A DNA stretch of 64,000 nt from Pseudomonas syringae (GTDB lineage: Bacteria; Pseudomonadota; Gammaproteobacteria; Pseudomonadales; Pseudomonadaceae), in the NCBI RefSeq assembly GCF_000737245.1, contig NZ_JPQU01000016.1, positions 62,001 to 126,000 on the forward strand. Direction: 5' to 3'. The notes under the pieces were generated by a model that saw nothing but the letters and a program-made list of their open reading frames with translations, was not told the origin of the DNA and did no database searches. How positions within the stretch are numbered: the first letter of the stretch is position 1; the number at the start of each line of letters is the position of its first letter. Below, piece after piece: positions 56,096-62,841 of this stretch. The position numbers and the translations under genes were made by a program.

Positions 56096-56785
56096 TTAAA
56101 CTCCTTTTTTTAAATGTCGGCCGCCATTAACGACCACGCTGCTGCCCGTGCTGTATTGCGTATTGAGCAGATAGAACACGGCGTCGATCAAGGGCTGCGA
56201 GCCGGGTTCAAACTCCAGCAGAGCCTTTTTCAAAGTCTGTTTCCGATAGGCCTCATCGCTGTTTTCCTTGAGGATCAGCAGGCCTGGCAGGATTGCGTTC
56301 ACCCGGGTATCGGGGGCGAGCTTTTCTGCGAAGGAGAGAACCATATTTTGCAGCGCCGCCTTGGTTGCGGCGTAGGCGATATGGCTCTTGCTGCCACGGG
56401 AAGAGGTTTCATCGCAGATATGGATGATGTCCGACTTGGCACTTTCGGCCAGCAGCGGTGCAAGTTCGTGATTGAGGTGGTAGGGCGCTTCAACGTGCAG
56501 CTTGAACATTGTATTCAGGTTGTCGATGCCGTCATCCAGCCACAGCGAGGCGTTGTGAATCACGGCCCGCAGGCCTGAATAGTTGGACTGCAGCCAGGCC
56601 ACCAGAGCCATGCGCTCTTCGGCGACCTGCAGGTCCACCGCAAACGACACGATATTGGGATGCGCTGAGGCGGGCGCAATAGTGCGGCTGGCGTTGACGA
56701 CGATGTGGCCTGCCTCGGCCAGCGCGATTGCCAACTCAAGACCCACTCGCTGACTGGCCCCGGTGATCAGAATCGGATTATTCAT
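56096..56785 (-). CDS. folM: Dihydromonapterin reductase-like SDR
   Basis: A 229-residue short-chain dehydrogenase. The start NPILITGASQRVGLELAIAL carries the cofactor loop, the catalytic Tyr-Lys is in IAYAATKAALQN, and NASLWLDDG gives the Asn. This matches FolM, which reduces dihydromonapterin (a pterin cofactor, used for example by phenylalanine hydroxylase in Pseudomonas). The unknown membrane protein gene follows directly. The next gene upstream is a REP, so it probably has its own promoter. Confidence 0.82.
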   Translation of the reverse strand: MNNPILITGASQRVGLELAIALAEAGHIVVNASRTIAPASAHPNIVSFAVDLQVAEERMALVAWLQSNYSGLRAVIHNASLWLDDGIDNLNTMFKLHVEAPYHLNHELAPLLAESAKSDIIHICDETSSRGSKSHIAYAATKAALQNMVLSFAEKLAPDTRVNAILPGLLILKENSDEAYRKQTLKKALLEFEPGSQPLIDAVFYLLNTQYSTGSSVVVNGGRHLKKGV

Positions 56786-56930
56786 TTAGCGACTATTCAG
56801 CATGCGTTCGGGGGATGTCCTTACGAGAACGCATAGCATACCGAAGTTTGTTGCGACGGGGGCATTGAGCTCCAGAGCGTTCCGATCAGGCAAAAATAAT
56901 CATCTGCATATACAGAACTTGTTGGAGCGA

Positions 56931-57008
56931 GGCTTGCCCGCGAATCGGGAGCTGCGGTCTAGCAGGCACACCGTGTCATCTTTCTTCGCGGGCAAGCCTC
57001 GCTCCAAC
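56931..57008. repeat. REP hairpin pair
   Basis: GTTGGAGCGAGGCTTGCCCG faces CGGGCAAGCCTCGCTCCAAC, the same type as at 9471-9559. Confidence 0.8.
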
Positions 57009-57033
57009 GGAATCCTGTGCGATGAGTCCTGAA

Positions 57034-57603
57034 TCAGTTACTGCGCACCGACTCGGCACTTGCCTGTCGCGGCGTCGGCGCGGGGTTCATCCAGGACGCC
57101 AATAAGTGCGTCGACAGCGGAATGAACCAGAACACCATCAGCGGGGTGAGAATCAGTGTGCTGATCATGATCCTAGGCGCCAACGGCAGGTCGTTGAGCA
57201 GCGGACCAAGCACAAAGTTGAAGATCAAGGACACCGGAAAGAACGCCAGCCAAACCGCGACCGCCTGTTTCCAGCGCGGTGGACGCTGGCCAGCGGCGCC
57301 GAACCAGCCGTCAATTCCACTGACACGATGCTGGGAAGGTTGTGCGAACAAACCACTGCCGCGCACCAACCAGGAGCTTCGGGAGGCAGAATGCTCCCAT
57401 GCGTGCATGGTTTCGGCATTGGCGAAACGGAAGATGATCTGGAATTCGTCGTCACCCGGCGGCGGGGCAAGTACACCCGAACCCAGATAACCGGGGAAAT
57501 CAGTGGCCAGTTGCTCGCCTTCATGCAGCCAGGCGATCAGTTCCTGATAGCGGCCATCGGCTACGCGGCGCGCAACCAGCAGGGTAACGGGGGTGGTAGA
57601 CAT
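57034..57603 (-). CDS. Antibiotic biosynthesis monooxygenase domain with a membrane tail
   Basis: A 189-residue protein. The N-terminal half (about 1-95) is an ABM-type dimeric alpha/beta barrel: VTLLVARRVADGRYQELIAW then DEFQIIFRFANAETMHAWEH. The C-terminal half has two membrane helices, at about residues 113-133 and 146-166 (VWLAFFPVSLIFNFVLG, ISTLILTPLMVFWFIPLS). So a small-molecule-binding fold is fixed at the membrane. The substrate is unknown. It is divergent from the second LitR-like gene and may share its control. Confidence 0.82.
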   Translation of the reverse strand: MSTTPVTLLVARRVADGRYQELIAWLHEGEQLATDFPGYLGSGVLAPPPGDDEFQIIFRFANAETMHAWEHSASRSSWLVRGSGLFAQPSQHRVSGIDGWFGAAGQRPPRWKQAVAVWLAFFPVSLIFNFVLGPLLNDLPLAPRIMISTLILTPLMVFWFIPLSTHLLASWMNPAPTPRQASAESVRSN

Positions 57604-57840
57604 TGTGTATCTCCGATAAACGAGTGAGGTTCCCGGGTAGGGAATTCACATGGCGCGGCACCGGGGTGATGGGCTGCGTCAGGTTCGCTATTAAGCAAGC
57701 AAGGATTATTCCTGAATTCCGTAAATAAGCCATAGGGTCGGGCATATTCTCTTGCGGATGATGAATTGACGTCGTCCTTCTGGCGAAATGAGCCGTAGGC
57801 AAGCGTAGAATAGGACGCTTGTTTCCAAGCGATCCTTGTC
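57604..57840. promoter_or_regulatory. Divergent promoter gap of the ABM and second LitR-like genes
   Basis: No TGTACA repeat is visible here, unlike at 9367-9450, so this MerR gene is probably not controlled by the same operator. An imperfect CGCTTG-TTTCC-CAAGCG palindrome lies just before the start (about 57818-57832). Promoters cannot be placed. Confidence 0.35.
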
Positions 57841-58803
57841 ATGACCGAGACCACCACTGACCACTCGTCCGCTAATGTCCGGCAGGTGGGCCTTGAGCAG
57901 GAAGAGCTATTCCCTATCCGCGAGGTTTCCCGCATTACCGGCATCAATCCGGTGACCCTGCGTGCCTGGGAGCGCCGTTACGGCCTGATTCAGCCCACCC
58001 GGACGGAAAGCGGCCACCGGCTTTACTCCCAAAGCGACATCGAAGAGGTGCGCAGCATTCTGGGCTGGATCGAGCGGGGCGTCGCGGTCAGCAAGGTTGG
58101 CAAGATTCTGGCCCGCACCAGCACCGTTCGGCCGCAACCTGCGGCGTTGGAAAGTGATGTGCAATCCAGCGACTGGGCTGACTGGCACGATCAGATCCGC
58201 AAGGCGATTGGCGGTTTTGATGAGCGTCGTCTGGAGCAGCTCTATGGCCAGATTTTTGCCAGCTACCCCATACCAGTAGTGTTCCAGGACATCTTCATGC
58301 CCGTGTGGCGCGAATTGCTGTTGCACCGTGAACGGTTTGGTCAGGCCAGCGAGTGGCTGTTTCTCGACAGTTTCTTGCGCGCGCGGACCCTCCAGCGTCT
58401 GCAAATGGCCAGCGCCTTTGCGCAGCATAAGGTGATCCTGGCGGCCATCCCGGGCCAGTGTCGAGAGTTGGAGCTGTGGGTTACAGGGCTATTGATCAGC
58501 AGCAGCGAAGTGGACATTCAGGTGCTGGCCTTGGGGCAGCCGCTAGAAGAACTGAGCCTGGTGTGTGGCAAAGTCAGCCCTTTGGCCGTAGTGCTTTACA
58601 GCAATCTTCCGCCAGCGATTGATCTACCACAGCGGCTTAAACGTCTTGCGTTGACACTGGATTGTCCCGTGTTAATGGCTGGAGAAGGTTCCGATCTGGC
58701 GCGCGAGAGCCTTGAAGGTTCACCGGTTGCCTGCTTGGGCAGCGACGGGCGATCAATGCAGCGTGGCTTGCAGCAGTATTTGAATGGTCGGCTCGATACC
58801 TGA
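57841..58803 (+). CDS. Second LitR/CarH-like MerR regulator without B12 ligands
   Basis: A 320-residue protein with the same build as the regulator at 7461-8390. The helix-turn-helix is IREVSRITGINPVTLRAWER (residues 26-45), then YGLIQPTRTESGHRLYSQ. The helical and Rossmann-type parts follow, and here too the B12 Glu-His pair is replaced (Glu171-Trp172). It lies near the short LOV gene, as PplR-type genes do beside their LOV photoreceptors in P. putida (where pplR3 is next to the PpSB1-LOV gene). It is likely a partner in LOV-dependent light control. The 5' end is the ATG at 57841. Confidence 0.85.
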   Translation: MTETTTDHSSANVRQVGLEQEELFPIREVSRITGINPVTLRAWERRYGLIQPTRTESGHRLYSQSDIEEVRSILGWIERGVAVSKVGKILARTSTVRPQPAALESDVQSSDWADWHDQIRKAIGGFDERRLEQLYGQIFASYPIPVVFQDIFMPVWRELLLHRERFGQASEWLFLDSFLRARTLQRLQMASAFAQHKVILAAIPGQCRELELWVTGLLISSSEVDIQVLALGQPLEELSLVCGKVSPLAVVLYSNLPPAIDLPQRLKRLALTLDCPVLMAGEGSDLARESLEGSPVACLGSDGRSMQRGLQQYLNGRLDT

Positions 58804-58809
58804 CAGGCT

Positions 58810-59415
58810 TCAGCGATGCATCGTCGGAAAGATTTTCCGATGCTGTTGCAGGATGTACTGACGCAGCCGCTCGGTTTCTTCCTTGTTGTGCTGACTGAGC
58901 CGGTAAGCCGCCAGTCCTGACTCGGTCAGGCGCTCGAAAGTCCCGCGCAGGGCAATGGGGGGGTGTCCCTCGGGCGAAAACCAGGCGGCAAATACTTTCG
59001 GCGGCCGAGTGTTTCTGCGGTTCTCCAGCAACACGCCCTTGAACGAAATCTCATAGACCCACAAGGCGGTCATTGCACCTTTTTCGGTTTCCAGCGCTAC
59101 CGGTTCCGGCAGCGTCAAACGCCAGGGTCTGATACGTGGCCCTTCCTCGAAAATGGAAGGGGCTCCCAGCTCAAGGTGCAAGGCGTGAAATTCGTCTTCT
59201 ACCAGATGCAGCGGGAACGTCATTTGCTGATTGTCGAACTGAGCCTGAATGGTCACCTGCTCGTGAGCAGCCAGACGCGTCAATAAGTCCTGAATCTGTC
59301 TTCCACCGTTAACCGTCAAGCTGCGTGTCGCATCGCGCACGTTCAGCTTGGGGTTGTGCTGCATGTTCTGGATGAAATCCAGTTCAGCCTGGGTGAGAAG
59401 GGTTTCGTGTGGCAT
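58810..59415 (-). CDS. Possible PilZ-like protein beside the LOV gene
   Basis: A 201-residue soluble protein. The start LLTQAELDFIQNMQHNPKLN is followed by a sheet-rich region that looks PilZ/YcgR-like; VYEISFKGVLLENRR resembles the PilZ D/N-x-S-x-x-G loop with Glu in place of Asp. No clear RxxxR arginine pair is seen before it, so c-di-GMP binding is unproven. The C-terminus is helical (EETERLRQYILQQHRKIF). It lies between the LitR-like gene and the LOV gene, 6 bases after the former (converging) and 62 bases downstream of the LOV gene stop. Confidence 0.6.
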   Translation of the reverse strand: MPHETLLTQAELDFIQNMQHNPKLNVRDATRSLTVNGGRQIQDLLTRLAAHEQVTIQAQFDNQQMTFPLHLVEDEFHALHLELGAPSIFEEGPRIRPWRLTLPEPVALETEKGAMTALWVYEISFKGVLLENRRNTRPPKVFAAWFSPEGHPPIALRGTFERLTESGLAAYRLSQHNKEETERLRQYILQQHRKIFPTMHR

Positions 59416-59477
59416 GACGTCGCTCTGGGATCTCGATCAGTGGAGAAGCAGACCGTGGATTCAACATTTTGTTGCAA

Positions 59478-59930
59478 TCACGGGTTCTTTTTCAAGGCCG
59501 CCAGTTCTTGTCGGACAGCGGCAAGCTCCGCTTCCAGTTCCACTACTCGTGCCTGGGCCTGGACCTGTCGTGTAACGTCCTTCTGGATGCCGATGAAGTA
59601 AGTGAGCTGGTCGGCATCATTGAACACTGGAGTAATCGACAGCTCATTCCAGAACACGCTGCCGTCCTTGCGATAATTACGCAGTACCTGGCGGCAGGCC
59701 TTCTTGTTGGTCAGTGCTTCACGAATCAGATTCAGCTCAGGCTGTTGGCGGTCCTCGCCCTGTAAAAAGCGACAGTCCTGATAAAGAATGTCGTCCATCG
59801 GGTAGCCCGTCAGTGCTTCGAAGGCCTTGTTGGCATAGATGAGAATATTGTCCTCACCTTCCTGCTCGGCGACGACAATGCCGTCATTGGAGGCGTCGAC
59901 CACCAGCTGCAGTAGCTTTGCGTTGATCAT
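59478..59930 (-). CDS. Short LOV blue-light photoreceptor (SB1-LOV type)
   Basis: A 150-residue single-domain LOV protein. The photoactive core is YQDCRFLQGED with the flavin-adduct cysteine at residue 53, and then RNYRKDGSVFWNELSITPV and YFIGIQKDVTRQV. An N-terminal helix (MINAKLLQLVVDASNDGIVV) and a long C-terminal helix (QARVVELEAELAAVRQELAA) stand outside the core as in PpSB1-LOV of P. putida. It binds FMN and forms a blue-light adduct. There is no output domain, so it must act through a partner, probably a LitR-type repressor. The ATG at 59930 is fixed by that N-terminus. Confidence 0.93.
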   Translation of the reverse strand: MINAKLLQLVVDASNDGIVVAEQEGEDNILIYANKAFEALTGYPMDDILYQDCRFLQGEDRQQPELNLIREALTNKKACRQVLRNYRKDGSVFWNELSITPVFNDADQLTYFIGIQKDVTRQVQAQARVVELEAELAAVRQELAALKKNP

Positions 59931-60030
59931 GAAAGTGTTCCGAAGCAAGTTGCACATCCAGCATTCTAGGTCATCCGCTCGCATGAGGCATAATGTCCGA
60001 CGTTTCCAGATGGTCATAAAAGGATGATTC

Positions 60031-60492
60031 ATGAAAGTCGCCATCATTTCCGGTTCGGTTTACGGGTCGGCTGAAGAAGTGGCTCGTCATGCCGCAGGTA
60101 TTCTCCGCACTGCCGGACATGAAGTGCTGCACAACCCGCGCGTGACCCTCTCCGAACTTCAGGCATTCGCGCCTCAGGCTTTGCTGGGCGTTACATCCAC
60201 TACGGGCATGGGTGAGTTGCCGGATAACATTCATGGAGTCTACTCGCAGATTCGTGACGTTTTGCCTGCGCAATGGCGTGGCCTGCCAGGCGGTGTGATC
60301 GGCCTGGGCGATGCCAGCTATGGCGACACGTTCTGTGGCGGCGGTGAGCAGATTCGTGAGTTGTTCGCAGAGCTGGGTGTGATTGAAGTGCAGGAAATGT
60401 TGCGCCTGGACGCCAGTGAAAGCGTCACCCCGGAAACCGACGCCGAGCCGTGGCTGGGGACGTTCATTGAGTTGTTGGGGAAGTCCGTTTAA
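60031..60492 (+). CDS. Flavodoxin-like protein
   Basis: A 153-residue flavodoxin, a small FMN electron carrier. The phosphate loop is ISGSVYGSAEEVA (from residue 6) and GLGDASYGDTFCGGGEQI is the second flavin contact. It is divergent from the LOV gene, 100 bases apart. A third of the way in, TSTTGMGELPDNI is the 60s loop. MioC-like proteins are the nearest relatives. The redox partner is unknown. Confidence 0.88.
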   Translation: MKVAIISGSVYGSAEEVARHAAGILRTAGHEVLHNPRVTLSELQAFAPQALLGVTSTTGMGELPDNIHGVYSQIRDVLPAQWRGLPGGVIGLGDASYGDTFCGGGEQIRELFAELGVIEVQEMLRLDASESVTPETDAEPWLGTFIELLGKSV

Positions 60493-60534
60493 GGCGTCCC
60501 GACAAACAATCAGCTTTCTGATTGAAATGATCTT

Positions 60535-60627
60535 TGTGGGAGCGAATTTATTCGCGAAGAGGCCAGGACATTCCCGGCATAGATGTCGCTTTTAATGCCG
60601 CCTTCGCGAATGAATTCGCTCCCACAG
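60535..60627. repeat. REP hairpin pair
   Basis: TGTGGGAGCGAATTTATTCG faces CGAATGAATTCGCTCCCACA between the flavodoxin and SDR genes. Confidence 0.82.
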
Positions 60628-60761
60628 GTTTTGTGTTGTCACTGGCGCAGGAGCGCTATCCCGCTACGTTATCGCGCACCATTCAGCGCCGGTCGTGTTG
60701 ATTGTGACTACAGCGAGGGTGGATGACACTGTTATCCCTACAACTTTTGCTGGAGTTGCCC

Positions 60762-61673
60762 GTGAGCCAATCCATACGTTTTGAAGACAAGGTCGTTATC
60801 GTCACCGGAGCCGGTGGTGGTCTGGGCCGTGCGCATGCGTTGCTCTTCGCTCGTCATGGCGCCAAGGTTGTGGTCAATGATCTGGGCGGCTCGGCGCAGG
60901 GTGAAGGCGCCAGCGCATCCGCTGCGGATCGGGTGGTGGCCGAGATCCGCGAAGCGGGTGGCATTGCAGTAGCCAACCACGATTCGGTCACCGACGGCGA
61001 TAAAATCGTGCAAAACGCACTGGACGCCTTTGGCCGGGTTGATGTGCTGGTCAACAACGCCGGCATCCTGCGGGACAAGTCCTTTGCCAAGATGGAAGAC
61101 GCCGATTGGGACCTGGTGTATCGGGTACATCTGGAAGGCGCCTATAAAGTCACTCACGCCGCCTGGCCCCACCTTCGCGAGCAGAATTACGGGCGTGTCA
61201 TCTTTACCTCGTCGACTTCCGGGATCTACGGCAACTTTGGCCAGTCCAACTACGCAGCGGCCAAGCTCGGTCTGTATGGTCTGACGCGCACATTGGCGTT
61301 GGAAGGGCGCAAGAACAACATCCTGGTCAATGCCATCGCACCTACCGGCGGTACGCGCATGACGGAAGGCTTGATCCCGCCGCAAGTCTTTGAGTTGCTC
61401 AAGCCGGAGTTGATCAGCCCGTTGGTGGTGTATCTGGGCAGCGAGCAGTGCGAGGACACTTCAGCATTGTTTGAAGTAGGCGGTGGCTGGATAGGCAAGG
61501 TGCGCTGGGAGCGCAGCCTGGGTGCCGGCTTTGATCCTGTTGCGGGCTTCAGTCCGGAAGATGTTGCTGCCCAATGGTCTCGTATTAACGATTTCAGTGG
61601 TGCTGTGCACCCGCAAGACAATGTCGAAGCCCTTAAAGAGATGATGGCCAATCTGCAAAAATTTATCAGGTAG
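60762..61673 (+). CDS. SDR of the peroxisomal multifunctional enzyme type
   Basis: A 303-residue SDR of the HSD17B4 N-terminal-domain type. It has VIVTGAGGGLGRAHALLFA near the start, VNDLGGSAQGEG, VLVNNAGILRDKSFAKM and FGQSNYAAAKLGLYGL. Such enzymes act as (3R)-hydroxyacyl-CoA dehydrogenases. The start is GTG at 60762, 6 bases after GGAG; ATG at 60723 would add an unlike 13-residue leader. It stands alone, so its pathway is unclear; fatty acid oxidation is the likeliest. Confidence 0.88.
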   Translation: MSQSIRFEDKVVIVTGAGGGLGRAHALLFARHGAKVVVNDLGGSAQGEGASASAADRVVAEIREAGGIAVANHDSVTDGDKIVQNALDAFGRVDVLVNNAGILRDKSFAKMEDADWDLVYRVHLEGAYKVTHAAWPHLREQNYGRVIFTSSTSGIYGNFGQSNYAAAKLGLYGLTRTLALEGRKNNILVNAIAPTGGTRMTEGLIPPQVFELLKPELISPLVVYLGSEQCEDTSALFEVGGGWIGKVRWERSLGAGFDPVAGFSPEDVAAQWSRINDFSGAVHPQDNVEALKEMMANLQKFIR

Positions 61674-61914
61674 GAAATCCCATGTTGCCCAGACCGATCA
61701 GGTTCGCTTGATCGGTTTTCGATAATGTGAAATTCAGTTTTAGATACTTTATCTGATGAACTATTGTTGTTTATTCCTTTATTTAAGTAAGATTTTTCTG
61801 CTCCCTGCGTAGTACTTGTCTGGATTTTTCCTGCCGAGTATTTTTACCATAAAGCCCTCTGCTCAAGCGCCGATATTTTCCATGATTACCATGGTTTATG
61901 CAGGAGCATTTGAT
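61674..61914. other. AT-rich gap at the start of the right accessory patch
   Basis: Composition turns AT-rich after about 61,720 (for example GTTGTTTATTCCTTTATTTA). No gene, REP or hairpin is seen. It probably holds the promoter of the 186-residue gene. Confidence 0.4.
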
Positions 61915-62475
61915 ATGGGCTTTACTATTTGGGGCGATCTGCCTCCGTTCATTGTCACACCCATGAAAGCGCCAGTGGTTCCGCCTCGAGCAGTTGAAAC
62001 TGAGAAAATGCTGATGGAAGTTGGCCACAATGTGTCCGCGCTTAATACCACGAGAATGGAACTGGGTGGCCTCAAGCCGCTGTTCAAAGGCTTTGACGCG
62101 GAAAAAATAACGCCGGCGAATCTCGAGAAGGTCGGTAAAACGCTGTTTGCCTATGGCTTTATAGATAATATGACCGCCGATTTAATGAGCCGCGCAGCTC
62201 TTGAATTCGGTAAAGACGGCAAGCCCTTGAAGCCTGATGAAGAGATTGATGCGCTTCAGTTCTTTGCCAGGGAACTCGACAGCATGAATACCAAAGCGTT
62301 AAAGGGAGACAAATACGCAACCATGCTCAAGCCTGACTATGTAAGAACGGTGCATGTCATGAGGTGCCTGCAGGATTTTGTCAGCAAAGGCGATACGTTT
62401 GATGTTGTTGAGAGGAAGCGCCGCGAGAAGGAAGGAGAACTTAAAAAAGCGGAGCCATTGAAGCCGGTTAGATAG
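61915..62475 (+). CDS. Unrecognised 186-residue protein
   Basis: The ATG at 61915 is preferred because AGGAG lies 8 bases before it; earlier in-frame ATGs (61882, 61891) are possible. The protein starts MGFTIWGDLPPFIVTPMKAP and then becomes helical and charged (LFKGFDAEKITPANLEKVGK, MSRAALEFGKDGKPLKPDEE), ending in a lysine/glutamate-rich tail. There is no signal peptide or membrane helix. I know no relative. Its lower GC content and place beside a large toxin-like gene suggest an accessory, possibly secreted, protein. Confidence 0.65.
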   Translation: MGFTIWGDLPPFIVTPMKAPVVPPRAVETEKMLMEVGHNVSALNTTRMELGGLKPLFKGFDAEKITPANLEKVGKTLFAYGFIDNMTADLMSRAALEFGKDGKPLKPDEEIDALQFFARELDSMNTKALKGDKYATMLKPDYVRTVHVMRCLQDFVSKGDTFDVVERKRREKEGELKKAEPLKPVR

Positions 62476-62480
62476 TGGCG

Positions 62481-62508
62481 AAAAAAAGCCGCTGCAACGC
62501 AGCGGCTA
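62481..62508 (-). terminator. Minus-strand hairpin terminator
   Basis: On the minus strand AGCCGCTGC-GTTGC-AGCGGCT-type arms are followed by TTTTTTT (complement of 62481-62487). No T tract follows on the plus strand, so it favours minus-strand transcripts. Confidence 0.72.
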
Positions 62509-62793
62509 AATGATACGTAGATCCAGGAGCTTCAAAATCAACGTGGCCGGGATGATAGGCATTATCGGTCGGGTTAATAAGGCCTGTCCGTGAAATTGAG
62601 TGTTGCAGTGACGGTAATAGTCAAAAGGCCATCCACTTATTGGATCCAGGTAAAACTTCCCACGGTTGAATGCGCAGACTCTTGCAGTAATTGACTGCAA
62701 GCAAGTTACATATATAGCAATAATTATTGTCAGGGACTGCTCGTGCCAGTGTCTTATGGCTTCGTGATTTAGCTGCTCAAACTTAATTTCCAT
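62506..62793 (-). CDS. Doubtful small gene
   Basis: A possible 95-residue protein (MEIKFEQLNHEAIRHWHEQS) whose stop lies in the stem of the minus-strand terminator. It has one hydrophobic stretch at about residues 20-36 and three cysteines. There is no clear ribosome binding site and no family is recognised. The terminator just behind it is the main argument for transcription; equally, this may be a non-coding gap. Confidence 0.25.
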   Translation of the reverse strand: MEIKFEQLNHEAIRHWHEQSLTIIIAIYVTCLQSITARVCAFNRGKFYLDPISGWPFDYYRHCNTQFHGQALLTRPIMPIIPATLILKLLDLRII

Positions 62794-62841
62794 TTGGCTG
62801 GATGCCTTATGGGTTTGCGTAGCGCAACCGTGGAGCTACAT

